Source: Ursus arctos (taxonomy: Eukaryota > Chordata > Mammalia > Carnivora > Ursidae). From it: a stretch of 64,000 bases of DNA. The DNA is taken from the NCBI RefSeq assembly GCF_023065955.2, contig NW_026622974.1:26567718-26631717 (forward strand). Direction: 5' to 3'. The stretch's first letter is position 1, and every line of letters begins with the position of its first letter. The translations under genes were made by a program, and so were the position numbers. The notes under the pieces are model-generated. The model worked only from the letters and a program-made list of their open reading frames with translations. It was not told the origin of the DNA and did no database searches. Below are positions 36,064-50,094 of this stretch, in pieces.

Positions 36064-39000
36064 GATCTAAGAAGATAAATACATTGTTTCAAAGATTGAT
36101 ATGACAGAGGGTATGAACAGAATACTTGGTTTAGAAAAATTAGTGTAGATTTTAAGAAATAATCAACTTACTAATAGAGGAACGCTGCTATCGTAAACTC
36201 TAGATGTGTATTATTTTTAAAAATTATACGTCTCCTTGATATGTCATGCTTCGGTGTCCAGGGTTGTCATGAGAGTATTCATTTAGTTAATAAGGAATCT
36301 GTGATGCCATGTGAAACTCTGACTTTCTTTTCTAAAACAGCGATCAGTTCATTGGAATTCTCAATTCATGTGTTTAACAAACTTTCTTTTCTCTTTTGGG
36401 AACATTTCGATAAGACAATTCATACTTAATGTTTTTAAGACTAATTAACAATAGCCCAGATGAAACTGCTTTAAATAAAATTTGGTGTCTATTTAAATTA
36501 TCCATTCATGAACTCCTGTTGCACAACTAAAAGAACCACAAATTCTGGAATTTTGCTACAAACTCAGTGGCCATATTTTGCTAAACATCAATATCCAAAA
36601 AGTCATGTATTCCTAAAATTCTTTGCATTTCCTCCAGTTGCTAAAATACTCTATAGGGTAAAAGAATATAAGGGTACTGCGTAGAACTCTTATGTAGTGA
36701 GATTATAGTTATATTATTTCTATAGAAACTAGAATTGCTTCCATGAAATCCGTTGGATTGTATGCTGAATTTGGGTTTTTTTTAAAAAAGCTATGTTCTA
36801 TTGTTAATATCAACATTACTGTTTATGATATTCATATTCACAGTTGTCTTTCAGAGAAATCATCAATTTGTAAGGATTGAATTGAGGTGGGAAGAAAGGA
36901 ATGACTGAGGATGAAATTGATGGAGTTATTGAAATTTAATATAAATATACTAGTCAACACTTTTTGTTTGAGGTTCCTGAAATTTATGGTCTCAAGAGTC
37001 ATATACATAAAACCTTTTAAAAATATGAGAACAAACGTGTTATTGTATCTAAGTGTTCATCCATAATTAAAGCAGATCTGGTTTACTTTTGATTTTATTA
37101 TGTACTCTGGGACTTTTGGAAAATGATAATAGTATCTACCGTCATTGTATCATGGAATTACTTCAAACTGAACAGACATGATATCTTTGTGTGTCCTAAA
37201 ATATGTTTTTAAAAGTGAACTTTTCATTTGATCCAAAGACTAGCCAGAATTTAGCACGTTAAATTTATGATCGATTTCATTGTTGTTCATAGGGCTATAG
37301 AATTACAGCTTTTTTTCTTTTGATAGTATTTTTTTAAACAGGTCAATCTTCTATGAAGTTAATGCTGAATGCAGTTCATTTGCAGTTAAGCCTCTACTTC
37401 CTTCTTTCCAATCTTCTTTTTTGTTGCTGGGTTTTTTGTTTTTTGTTTTTTTTTTAACCAAGGGTAGTTTTATTTTTTTTGAAAAAAGAACTGAGTTGAT
37501 GATAAGCAGTTGTTGGTAAGAGCAAATATTTCAAATGGTTTAGATTCCTGGATAGTTATGCAACTTCGTGATGAACTTATAAGATAATGTTATTCATACG
37601 GTTTCTGGATACAGTTACCTACTTGCTTGTTTTTAGGATTTGTGCCAGGATGATTAGATTAGATTGTTTGACTGGATGCATGGTTTGTTTTGTTTTGTTT
37701 TCTGTAATTCGGTTTTACTACTCTTTGCACCGTAGAAGCAATATGTGCTCTTTTAAAGGCAAACACATCCTCTGAAAAGACATTTTTACTTAATTTTTGA
37801 AAAAGTGTTTTTAAGTTTCTTCTAAAAATTAGGAATGCTAGCCTATTTGCTACATGGAATCTGATTACATTAAAGTATACTTAGAAGAAAAGAAGAGGAG
37901 TGATTACAACACAGATTTTGAGATAAAGTAGCCAAAAAAAGTAGCCTTACAATTTAGGTAACTAATGGTTTGTGATAATTGAGCAAAGACTTCTAAGAAA
38001 TTTTTCTGGTTATATTCCAAAGTTGTATTCCAACATAGCCCTTATGGAGAGTGAAGCTGAAAGCAGCATAACTGTTGGCATAAAAATGTTGTATGGTTTT
38101 CTGAAAGCAACCAAGTGATTTTTTTGTGCTCAACTGGGTATCTTTTAAAGAAGTATTTAAAAATTATTTGTAAACTAACACTTGGTGTGCCAGCTATATT
38201 TTATGTGTTCTATTATTATATCTGCTACTCAAAACTCTGATGATACTCCCCTTCAGGAATATCTAGATAGGCCATTATTTTTCAGTGAATAGTGTACAAA
38301 TAAGGAGGTAGATATAAAGCTTTGTGAAATGCCTAAGAATTATAATCTCCAAAGAACAATTTCACTTTGAAATATTTTAATATAATTAATTTGAGAAGGA
38401 AGAAAGGATTAATTAAATTAGGGTAATTTTTTCCTTGTGGAAAATGTGAATATTTTCACAATGAAAAGAAAATTCCTACTACCTAGTAAAAACTGGAATT
38501 CCGTTTTTCATGAATTATGTGAAATTTCAAATTATCTGAAATGCTGTCATTTTTGAAATGATAAAAATGTTTGTTATGAATATTAAGGATCCTTTTTAAT
38601 ACACTTGCAATAAAAAGTCATAATGGATTAAAATCAGAATGTTTTAGAAAAAACCAGTGCTCAAATATTTTGCAGTTCTTAAAAGGCAAGAAAAAATGAC
38701 ACACAATATATTTCTCAATGCCAAACATTAATTTCCCAGTGTTTCTGTTTTTATTTTAAATCTTTAAATTGTTGTATTCATTCTTTCTTTAATTAATTTT
38801 AGTACCACATTTGAGACTTCCTTATGGTTTGTCATTGCAATTTGCCATGTCACATTATATGTTGTACATTTTTATTATTCATGCCACTGTGCTGATTCAC
38901 ATTTCCATGTCTAACTATAAATTTGCTGATTTCTTTCTTTTGTTTCCATCATTATGTGCATTTAATTCATTGAAGAACAAGAAAAATATAACTCTTCCAC

Positions 39001-39824
39001 AAAAGGTAAATATTAATGTAACTTTTTAACCATTTAATATTATTCCTTTTCTTTAATAATATGTGAGTTATATAACTGTACTTATTGAAATAATGAGCAA
39101 AATTCTTTAACATAAAGGTAGTTTTCTCCCTTCAGTGATTTCGTCAGGCATTTGGTGTTAAGTATTTTCTATTATTCACATTGAAGAGGAAAAGATTAAA
39201 ATTAAGGGTGCTTTTGTCTCAAAATTGATCTACAATGACAATTCCTTTTGAAAAATAATATATTTCTTGTATGTTTTTGTTTGTTTGTTTGCATTCCCCG
39301 CTCTCGTGTGGAGGGTTTGATTCTGACTTTCTGTTCGGCTGCAAAGGAAGAGAAAATCCCTGGATTTTCCCTTTTGATAGCAGTAACATTATAGAATGTT
39401 TGGCCCACACTGCCCTCATGCATCTGGGAAACAGCTGTCTAAATGTCACTTCTCTAGGCCTCAGTATTGTTACAACACCCACCAGTTCTGTCTTCCTGAG
39501 CGACAGAAGGAAAACCACTCAGCCTGCTATGCTGGCACGTTGGTGACCTCCTGCCTTATTATCTTTTGGATCTCAGTTGATTTTTGGCCTTTGGACTTGA
39601 GTGTCAAGTAGACACATACCTCGTCCTGCCCGTACCATTTTCTATTCAGTCTTACTGTTGGCCTGATAACTAAATATTTGAACATGAGTTTTTAGCTTAA
39701 TGAAATATTATTAATAATAATTAAAAATTAAATAATGCTGTATAGTGTAATAAAAGTACATTTACTCAGTATTTGTGGATTAATGATTGAATTAATTTAT
39801 TGGACATAGTAATCCTAAAAATTA

Positions 39825-39965
39825 GTCCTGAGAGTAGCATCATCCCTTTTTTATGAATGATTAAACTCCTATTCAGAGAGATTAAGACATTTACCCGTTT
39901 ACACTGCTGATGAATGGTAGAATAAGCCCAGGTAGCTCACTTTTTGACCTCCTCCCACTATACTT
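39825..39965 (-). repeat. MIR SINE fragment
   Basis: atcatcccttttttatgaat, ctattcagagagattaagac atttacccg, tgatgaatggtagaataagc ccaggtagctcac are reversed MIR landmarks. Confidence 0.72.
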
Positions 39966-41099
39966 CAGTATATCCTGTTTTAATAGGCACAAATCCCAAA
40001 TATATTATCTCTGAGTCCTAGTATATTAAGATTTGTGTTATATATCTCAGTATTACAGAGTGAAAATGGGAGGTAATATTCAATAATTTATTTATTTGAA
40101 TCTATAAAAATAAATTTATATTCTGGTAATGCCTATTCTGGTACAGTGTCTGACATACTAGGCAATAAGTAGATATTAATAAAAAAATGTTATTCTGTAA
40201 GATCAAGATGTCTTGTCCTTAGATTTTGCATTGATTGCTGGCCATCCTGCATTTTTAATTCAGGTATCGGAAGCACAACTTTAGATCAAGTGGTTCAAAA
40301 AATGGCCAATGCATTTGTACTTAGATTCAGAAGAATTTAGTTGGATTTGCATGATAAACTCTAGTATGATAAAAACATTAAAATGTTATATTAGAAATGG
40401 GTCATGACCTAATTAGTTTAGCCAAAAGAAAGAAAAATGTGATAATTGTTCATCTAGAGAGATCTTACATACATATTATTACTAGACAAAAGCTATAATT
40501 AGCTAATCAAAACGAGACAAAATTCGTAAGTTGTGCAACCTGAAGTCTCTATGAAGTATGCACATTCACAGCCTCACTGCAGAGCATGATGGATTGTTAC
40601 ATTTCTACATGGTCATTGTGTTCTGGCTGAGATGTGTCGTCACTCTGCCAAGTCTTCTTTGCACGTAGGACATGGTTATGCTTCACAGAATGGACCACAT
40701 GACTGAAAACAACCAAAGAGGCACATCCCAAAATCCATGCAAGCCAGGCAGGGAGCAAGCAGAGGATGCTGTATCTCTCTCCTGGGATTTAAGGGAGTAT
40801 TGCTTAATCACAAGAAGTTCGAGAAGCCCAGAAAGGACAGAAGCAAATTCAAGAAATTTCTTTAAAGTCGAATTTTAGGTTCACATACCCCATAAGAAAG
40901 AAACGGTTTTATTTTGCATAGAAACCCTGCTGCTATGAACTGATCTTTTCTGGGATGGATTGTATTGGAGAATTAAGTTATCTTGAGTCCTCCCTGGGTA
41001 GATGAAGACTGGGACAAGCCATGCCCAGCTGACAGTATAAGCCAAGGGGCTCCTTGTGAGAGCTTGTTTTGATGAATTGTAGACAAACTTGTGAGACAA

Positions 41100-41205
41100 C
41101 TAATGGTCCGAGATTGTGGAGGACTGAGAGGTTTCCCGAGATGCAAGATTTTCAGTGCTAGAACTGGGACAGTTCCAGGCAAAGTGGGATGATTGGTCAC
41201 CTAAC
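41100..41205. mobile_element. Possible old DNA transposon fragment
   Basis: tttcagtgctagaactggga cagttccaggcaaagtggga tgattggtcacc resembles the end of an old mammalian DNA transposon with a gggacagtcccgggcaaac...ggtcacc pattern. The family name is uncertain, and only one end is clear. Confidence 0.4.
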
Positions 41206-41304
41206 TGCAGGGGACCAGTATATAATTTTCCAGCATATGTTCGTAAAGCATATGTTCATAAACCACATAAACAGAGATGTTAAATACTATTAACGTTCTT
41301 ACCT

Positions 41305-41555
41305 TAGATAGAATTTATTGAGCATTTATTCTATGTCAGACTTGACTAAGAGGGCTATATATTTATCTCACATTCTTACAACAATCTGAGAGGTAACTAT
41401 TCATATCTTCGTTTCCAATGGAGAAAGCTAAGGCTTTGGGAAGATTAAAAACTTGGCCCTTTATCAGTCATTTATTTGGTAAGTGGTAGAACAAGGAATT
41501 AGACTCGAGCCTCACTCCAGAGACCTCGTTCTTCACCACTTTGCTCTACATTCAG
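41305..41555 (-). repeat. MIR SINE
   Basis: gaatttattgagcatttatt ctatgtcagacttgac, atatttatctcacattctta caacaatctgagaggtaact attcatatc, tttatttggtaagtggtaga acaaggaattagactcgagc form a nearly complete reversed MIR. Confidence 0.82.
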
Positions 41556-41559
41556 ACAG

Positions 41560-41750
41560 CACTTCCTGAGTGCCTACTGTGCGTTCAGTGCCACATGATT
41601 ATGGTAACCACGCATGTGCAGCTATAAGGAAGGGATTATTACCTGTTCCATAGACAGTCGGGGGGTTAAGCGGAGTGCCTAAGGTGACAAAGCTGCTGCA
41701 CAGCAGAACCAGATTTTGAGTCCGCAGCCCATGTTCTGTCCAGGGTTGCG
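41560..41750 (-). repeat. MIR SINE, second copy adjacent to the first
   Basis: gcacttcctgagtgcctact gtgcgttcagtgccaca, ggaagggattattacctgtt ccatag, aaggtgacaaagctgctgca cagcagaaccagattttgag and cagcccatgttctgtccag repeat the reversed MIR order directly after the copy at 41305. They are two independent insertions or a very old tandem arrangement. Confidence 0.75.
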
Positions 41751-43464
41751 TGTTTCTGTGACATCTCCCACGTACAACACCTCGGAGGGGCTCACGTAGG
41801 GGTCCCACCTCCCCCTGATGACCCAGGTTTTTACCACTCAACTAGATCTTCTAATACCTGGCTTGTCCCTCAAATTACCATGTAATTTGAGAAAATAAAA
41901 GCAGTGTATGAATAAAGATAACACATTCTCGGGGTTGAAAAGTTAACTGAGGAACTATACATGCTCGTACTACGTTATATATCTCTTACCTCCCTCTTTT
42001 ATGTTGAAAGCTGAGAGACCATAACATTTTAGGCTTCACAAACTGCTTTATAGGCATATTTTAAATTATTCATTCTAAAAATAAGCCAATCTTTCCCTCT
42101 CTGCTACATTTCTTGGACAGTTTTAAAGAGCCCATGAATGTAGTTTGGGGGCATCGAAATAATGATATAAGAAGATCAAAACAGAACCAGAAATTAAATG
42201 ACTTCAAGGTGAGAAAAAATGTTACTATCATAATAAATTTCTGATTTATATGCCTTTGGATACTATTTCTTAAGTGCGTTAACTTTTTGGGTTTTGGAAG
42301 CAATTTTGAATCCTAGCAAAACACATCACATTCTCTTTTATACAAATATGAATTTTCTTTATTATAAAAAATGTGTAACTTACACACCTGGAGAATGAAA
42401 AGCAATTAGAGTTCAAGTTATTCAGTGATTTGAACAGGAGCAAAGAGTTGCTTTTTTGTTTTCCTGTTTCACTAATAAAATCTATAATAATGATTGCAAC
42501 CAGGTGATAGGGGCTATGTAAGGATTGTCTCTAGCCACCTCTATTTTAAAGTATAAGGTTTCTATAAAAATGCTCAAATCAATTACTTGTACTTTCCTTC
42601 CTTAAATGTTGACAAGAACAGTCGGAAACTAAGTTATGCAAAATGTATTTTTTTATGGAACTATTAAGCATTAACCTTAATTAGGTGCAATTCATATAAA
42701 AAAGTGAAAAACATGATTTTAATAATTTCCTGTTACCTAAATTATTATATAGATGATACTTACACATTTACTTGAACAGTATACTGTGTTTGTGAAACAC
42801 GTTATAGGAAAAAATCGTGTAACTTAGATCTTTGCTAAAGCAAGTAAACTAATTTGGGTATTCTTCAGAACCAGCATTATTTGAACTGTCACCAAGTAGA
42901 AAAGGATTTCGGTTTTATTTACCTTTTTATCAGATTCATATTTAGTAGGTGCACATTAGGCCAGGTGATTCATTGCCTGTTACTGTATCATGCTGTGATT
43001 TCGAAGGTTTTAAGTTTCTTTATCTTCCAGGGCTTTGCTTTTCTTGAACGCTTATGAATATTTATGAATAGCTCCATCAGTAAACGTGTCGAATTTATAC
43101 ACTTCTTTTTTTTTTTGCCACAAATCCATAAATATAGTTGTCATTCTAGCCTTCTCTTTAAACTTGAGACATAGCGAGTGAAACAGTTCATGTAAAACAG
43201 TTCAGAACTTGTGGCTTTAACCCTGTTTTCCCATTCTGCTGATTCATATGTGGTTTCTTTATAATAGCCTATAGTCTATAGACTCTAAAAACTTCAAAGT
43301 ATTTAACATTTATATCATCCAAGGCTCAACTTGCAAGATACACCTCACTGAGGGAGAACACCGTTACCCCTTTCTTCCCAGAATTTGTGGAGAAAGTGTA
43401 GAAGAAATGATAAAAGGCAGACTGATGTCTAGCCATGCATAAGCTCTTTGATTTTTCCCCCTTT

Positions 43465-43580
43465 AATAGCATATATTTCCCTGAAATATTATATTTTTTA
43501 ACAAATTTTAAAATTGACAAACAATAGCATATATTTCCCTTAAATATTGTATTTTTTAACAAATTTTAAAATTGACAAAC
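43465..43580. repeat. 58-bp tandem duplication, two copies
   Basis: 43465-43522 and 43523-43580 are identical except at two positions (ctgaaatattat versus cttaaatattgt). The end is followed by aattttaaaatttg, a palindromic extension of the unit's own ttttaaaatt core. Confidence 0.95.
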
Positions 43581-46500
43581 AATTTTAAAATTTGTAAAAG
43601 GAAAAAGAAAAGAGACTGCCAAAAAAATTGACACTGAATTTAGCAGTTATGCCACATCAGACTTTTCAAGATTAGATACTATTGCCATCAGTGTAATTGG
43701 CATAATGAGAACTATGGATAAATATATTGGAGATCACTGGGAATAAACAACATGACCCCTCATGGAATGATTTTATTTTACCCCCAGAGAAGCCTTACTT
43801 ACACGGGCTGCTTTTCACAATGACTGTATTCTCAGAAGTGTCTCATAAGGAAAACAGCGATCCCTCTCAGAATAAAATACATTTTAAAAAGCTACTTATG
43901 CTTGTGAAACACAAAGAGGCAAGGTAAAATGACAGATTCTTTCATCAAGAGCCTGACTTTCTTATCTGTCAAGTACCTGACTAGTATTTTCAGTGTTACT
44001 CCGGCACTTGGCAATTTTGACACTGAAAGTGATGTGCGGGGTTGGTAATCCTGAGTTTTGTTTTAGACAGTTCAGTGAAAATTAGCATGCTAACACAAGA
44101 GATGGTTTTGTGGCTTTGGCTGCAGTGAGATTTGAGTGTTATATGTACAAATTACCTATTCCGCTTATGTCAATGTTCCATTTCAATGATCTATACCGAA
44201 ACACAAATTATTTTCTTTAAAAGCCTTTAAAGGCAATGTGGTGTTTTCATTTAACATGTTATTTACCTGTGTTTAATGCTTCTCATGCTGGATAGATGTT
44301 ATCTGTTATTTTTATTGTTCATACTATGATAGCACAATCCTTAATGTCTGTGAGAATCAGAACAAGAGCAAAAGGAAAACAATTTGACACATTTCTGTCC
44401 TTGCAAATTGAAATGCATTTTATTCTGGGAAAATGACCCAGAATTTGGGCATTTCTGTGTAGTGAGAATACTCTAAACATTTAATCTCCGTATAGATATA
44501 CTGTATATGTGTGTGGAAGGAAGAGGACGTCTAAGTATTATATCAAAGTTGCTTACTACACTTGCATGACTCCAAAAATAGGATGAACATGCAAGGAATG
44601 CATTTTTTAATTGGAAAAAACACACAATAATAATAATGTAAAATGCACCGGTGATATTTTCCCCCTTAGCATCTATAGTTTTAGCAAGTTGACAAATTTT
44701 GAAATGCTGGAAATTAGGTAAGCAAGAGAGAAAGACATTTAGTTTTCTGTTTTTTGAAAATGTGGAGAAAATACGAATACCCTGTTGAAATAATACAAAA
44801 TCATGAACCACAACAGCTGGAAGTTACAATGAGCAATCTTATCACTTTACAAATAAAAACTCCATAATGAAGAGATCTATCAGGAATTGATCAAGGCTAC
44901 ACTGATGAACTGGCGAATGGTAATGGGTCCAAGATTATAATCTGTGCCTAGTCATTCCCCATCTTGGGATCTTACTGTTTTGCCACATTGCTTCCAGATG
45001 TATGGGGAATGTTTACACACCTTAACAATTTGTGTCACTCCAAAGCGTAAAAAACTGTTAGTAAAGACTAGTATTTCATTTTTGAATTTTCAGATATCAA
45101 CACATCTTTCTACTCACGCTGTGTAGAGTTTACAAATTCAATAAGCTAGTTTTTTTTTCTGTTTTTTATTACTATAAGTGTTCATGTTTCATATGATATT
45201 GTTTCTTATATTTGAGTTCCCACTATCAGTGATTTTTTTAAAATGCTTCCGAGAAGTGAATTTTTTTAATACTGTCGAAAACTGAGGCATCATAGGTGTT
45301 TCATTTATATATTTCATTCTATCTGACAAATTCCAAATATGTGGTCTTATATCATTGCTCTTCTGAGACATATATTGGAGCAAAGATGGAACTCCATTAT
45401 CACTGAACTATCATTGTACTACTAAAAGGCAAGGAAGCAGAGGCATTAGTTTTTCTATTCACAAAGTGTGATAGGACTTTGTAGTTGACTTGACAGCTTA
45501 GTTATCCTGTCCAGACATTATCCTCTCACCATTGACAGATGTACTAACTAACCTTGTTACAAACTAAAATACTCATAATGTTTTTACTTTAATATATTTA
45601 GTAATATAGACATTTTTATTATTCCTATTCTCTTTTACATTTATGTTTCACCTAGAATACTCCAAAGTATTGGAAGGTTTAACAATACCTTGTATGGATT
45701 TTCTTTTTTGCCTGTAAACATGAAATTCCAAATTCATGTTATTTGTAGGTGCATAGGAAGAAATGAAGATCTAAGGATTTGCGGATCAGAGCAAATTTAT
45801 CTTTCTATAATTATAAATTCATGAATAATATTTTAAATATATTTAAGAATGGGTAATGCTTAAATTATAATTATCTTAAATTATACATACTATAATATTT
45901 AAAATATTTTTAAGCAAATAACAAATGTCTGTAAGTCAAAGGAATTTCCCAGAAAAAATTGTGATACTGTAGAAATTTTTCAGTGAGGGTTAGGGAAGAT
46001 TTATTAAAGATACTTAAGCTTTTTATTTTTTATTATTTTTTAAGTCAAGTCCTCTTTAATAAGATCTTATGAAAGGGATAGATCTAGAAGAAATACATGT
46101 AAGCACAAAAACAGTATTTGCAAATGATTTTAGCTTCTTTGTAGTTTCATCAAAGGTCATCTATACTGTTAGAGTAAGAATTCATAGCAAAGTATGGGAC
46201 ATGAGAAGAGAAGCAATTATTTTAGTCTGTCTTAAATAATATCTAATACTTTCCATTAGAAAATTATAATAAATGATAGACTTTTAAAATGGTATTTACT
46301 TTTCTCACCTTTTCGTATTCCAGAGTCCTTGAGTTTAGAAGAAATGCTTTCCTATGTATGGTGTTAAATTAACCCATAAAATTCTAGTTTTATTCTTTCT
46401 TAATTATAATATTGAGTTAATATTTGACATGTACAAAAATGTCAGAGTTTAAAAATAATAGTGTAAATCAAGTGAATCTAAAGAACATAGATAAAATTCA

Positions 46501-49500
46501 GTAAGTATTTTTTAGCTAAGTTACTATCTGCTTTTTAAAAAGCATAGTTTCTTAACATCAGACACAGCACTCAGCTTGTCGAAAGATAGTGAAAAATTCC
46601 AACTTAAAGAACTTTTGTTTAAAATTAGTGTTAATTGCATCTTGGAGAGAAGAATTGTTTATTCGTATCACTCTATCTGCAATATAGCTAAAGCTCGGTC
46701 TTAGCAAACATCCTTCTCTTTTGACTATGTTGTATCTAAGCTCTATGTCCATTAAAAGACTAAATGCAATTACATGATAATTAAATTTATTGTAGAAAAT
46801 GAGAGGGTTTTTGTTTTTAACTCTCTAGCATGTGGCAGTTTTGAAATTAACAAAAAAAAATTAAAACCCAGAAGTCCCCCAGTTTTTAAATTCTTTTTGT
46901 AACAGAATAGCAACTGGCATTTTAATGATTTTGTTAGTTTACAATGCTACCAACATTCAGCATGCTCCTAAAATGTGAATTTAGTGTGAGGATTTGTGGG
47001 AAAATTGGAAAATATTTCATATTTTAGTTTTGCTATTGGCATTAAAAGTGTCAATGCAAAAATTTTAAAGGATCATTCCTTTCAAAGTAAGATATTTGAG
47101 CTCTCTGGGCTGGTGTTAATTTTACTTATATTGGGATACTCAACAGTTAACCATATTGCAAGGATTCAATTCACTTTTAATCATTACTAAGTATCTATTT
47201 TCTATATAAATCATGTACATTAATAATCATGACCTCTGGTTCAAATTTGTGATATTTTATTTTAATTCATATATTTGTTTTTCTATTTAGAGAGACACAC
47301 CAATAATTCAGAAATAATGTCATTTCATTTGACAATAGATGGTTTAAAAGTAAAATGCAAATAAGCAAACTCTAAAAAAGTTAAAGAACTCTCCAAATTC
47401 ACCCTGAAGCTTCATCATTGATGTTTATGAGAAGAAAACTTCTACTGAAACATGATCGCTTGTATGAATATTTATTTCAGAATACACACTAATGTACATA
47501 CCATAAGGAAATAATGAGAACTACTAAAAAATGTGAATTTTATGTAATTGTCTGATCTTTTGATATGAGTAAGTCAATGATAGAGCATTTTGCTCTGTTC
47601 TTGGCATCTGAGAGCAAGCAATGAGGATAGCATGGCAACTACATTTTTGCTGGCTAGTCAAGGGGGTCTACTCACAATTTTGAGTCAAAATTTGGGGATT
47701 TTCTTTCTTTGATGGATTAAAATATGTCAACTTTCATTCCTTTAAGAAGAAAGATAGTGTATTAATATTTTTAGAAGGTCAAAATGAAGTAATTTAAAAC
47801 CATTTTTGGATTCGTTTTAGTTAGGCTACCACTGTCTCCTTATGATTTAGTTTTGAGTTTTCCAAATAAAGATTTAAATACAACCATGTCAGAAACTAAG
47901 TAATCCTATTTAGGAAAATGAGACGTCCTGGCAAGGTAAAATCATCAGAACTGTTTCAGATTGCTTCAGGCCAGTAGCTCTTGGGAAATTATCTTTTCAG
48001 TGTCAAGTAACTTTCTTCCCTGAGAATTTCACGATACTAAAAGTGAAGGTTACAAAGCTATGGGCCAATCAATGTGAAACATTTCTTAAAATTAATATCA
48101 TCTGGTGAGAATATTAAGCTAATGCCATTTAAGTTTGCCTTTATCACAAGTAGAGATGGCTCTGAGTTACTTTAAGCTCTGAGTGTAGAGTACAACTGAT
48201 TACATACAGTTCATTTGATTTCCTCAAAGCTCAAAGCAAATGACGGAGCAAGTATCCAGAGGTACCCATTCCAAAGGCAGAAGGGAGAGAACAGATATTT
48301 GTACATTTTCTCGTATGGCACATGGCTTTTAGTAAATACAGCTCATCTTTCTCAATAATTTTGTCTCAATTTCTAATTAATCTCAAGTAGCCTTTTACTT
48401 TATAGTACTCATTACGACTCCTGTATTGTCAAGTATTTAATAAATTTCTACTACTTTTCTCAAGATCTCCATTGTATCATCTTTTAATCATAATAGTCAT
48501 CATTTACTGTCTCTGAAGTCAACATTTTCAAAGCAAGTGTGCATCAATGCTTAATTCACGGAACTGTGATGTCAGGGATGGATGCTGTCTACTTAGTTTA
48601 CTGAATTTAAACAAAGCTAAACACCTAATAATTTTATGCTAAAAGTATAATTAAAACATTTACCCACACATTTCAAACTGTGTATTTATCTCTCGTGCTA
48701 TTAGTCTGTACTTGAACACACAATAAAAGCTACATATTTACTTAATTTTTGTAATCTGTGTCAGTGTCCAAGGATGATAGGCCTTTAATCATTGCAATGG
48801 AAATATTTGCCAGCAAGTGTCTTTAAAAACTCCTCCTAAGAGGTGAAATCAGTAGCCAAGTCAGTCACATATATCGACATCTATATCATCCTTATACGTC
48901 ATTAGTCCCTCTTGGCAGAAGCCCCAATACTTTAATCACACAAAGAAGTTTTTTTCCCCATAAATATGTGTTTATACACAACTTAAAAATAAATCTTAGC
49001 ACTGGTTGCAGAGGCTGAATAGTCTGAGAAATTGTCAAAAGATTGTAAAAAGTAAACATAGGTCTTACACAACACAGGTGTAAGTTTTGAAGAGTTTATT
49101 CTGCACACAACTGTGCCCTTAGCTCTTTTCTCCCCTTCATCTGTAAAAATGTATAAATTAATGGCATGTTCTTGAAGCTTAGCTGTTTATGATGGATTCT
49201 GACTTAAAATAACTTGTATTTTAATTTGATTATTGTAATTTTCCCATCTAAACAGTCACACTTGCTACTTAGGAGATTAAGAAAGATTTCAATGTAATGC
49301 ATTTCTTTATATATTATAAATTGAAGAACCAAAAAAATTTTATCGTATTTTCAAAGCATGAAAATTTCATATATGCGATCAGACATAGCCACCAGAAATA
49401 GAAAACTAATTTTTTCTCTTAGGCCATTTTTAAGACTGGCAACTATTCATGAAACACTGCTAGTAGAAATTAATGATTTAATAAGAATGCCTCAGAAAAG

Positions 49501-49981
49501 CAGGTGCTTATCAGTTAAAACCGTTTTCCGGTGACTGCTGTTAGCTGAGGATGTTAAGTGGGTGTGTGCATGCATGTTAAGCATGTGCATATATGTGTGA
49601 TGTGTTCAGTATGCATATTTGTTTTCTCTATATATGTACATGCAACAACCAGTTGATTAAATGGAAGGCGTATTTTCATGATTAAATCTGATTTCTCGTG
49701 GTCATTTATGAATGGAATTGAAAATGTTTCATATCAGGTGAAGAAATAGGGTACTTATATTTTGTTACTAACATTTGTGTTCCCCATTTTGTGTGAGTTG
49801 AGTCATGTTCATCTTTAGATTAACAGGTGCTAGCATTGTATATTCTGCATTTTGTTTATTAGTCATGTATTATTTCTAAATTTCATTTAATTGAAATCAT
49901 ATCAAAAGAATTGAAATCTTAAACCCAGTTCCAGAAGGTGCTTCGCCTGTGTTAATAGGCTTCCATTGTGTGTTTTTGCAG

Positions 49982-50094
49982 CAAGCTTAGTAGTGGAGGA
50001 GCGAACAAGACAGATGAAAATGAAAGTGCATCGATTTAAGCAGACAACAGGGTCTGGTTCTAGTCAAGAACTTGATCGCGAGCAATATTCCAAG
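49982..50094 (+). CDS. RIMS1: RIMS1 coding exon, 113 nt
   Basis: After acceptor tgtttttgcag, G|CA completes Ala and the exon reads SLVVEERTRQMKMKVHRFKQ, TTGSGSSQELDREQYSK, ending on a codon boundary before donor gtaaaa. It matches RIM1 exactly as recalled. Arg, Lys and Glu dominate, and MKMKVHRFKQ is strongly basic. The phase is 1 to 0, so it is paired with the 113-nt exon at 34897. In phase 0 it would read a stop at its third codon, so mis-splicing of either exon is expected to truncate the product. Confidence 0.98.

Larger units (their letters stand above)
35010..49981 (+). other. RIMS1: RIMS1 intron, about 15 kb
   Basis: This GT...AG intron contains a purine-rich tract (35574), a small tandem repeat (36027), MIR fragments (39825, 41305 and 41560), a possible DNA transposon piece (about 41100-41205) and a 58-bp tandem duplication (43465). 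A spliceable-looking pseudo-exon at 38803-39005 lacks conservation evidence. 44-50 kb is AT-rich unique sequence with nothing I can name. Confidence 0.85.

Noticed and set aside
39202..39611. Overlapping open frames on both strands in a less AT-rich stretch
   Set aside because: Frames open on both strands at once, no family resemblance, no splice sites consistent with RIMS1. It may be an unrecognised old repeat.
44473..44811. 112-residue minus-strand open frame
   Set aside because: No recognisable domain, AT-rich intron sequence, and no sign of a retrocopy such as a poly-A tail or target-site duplications.
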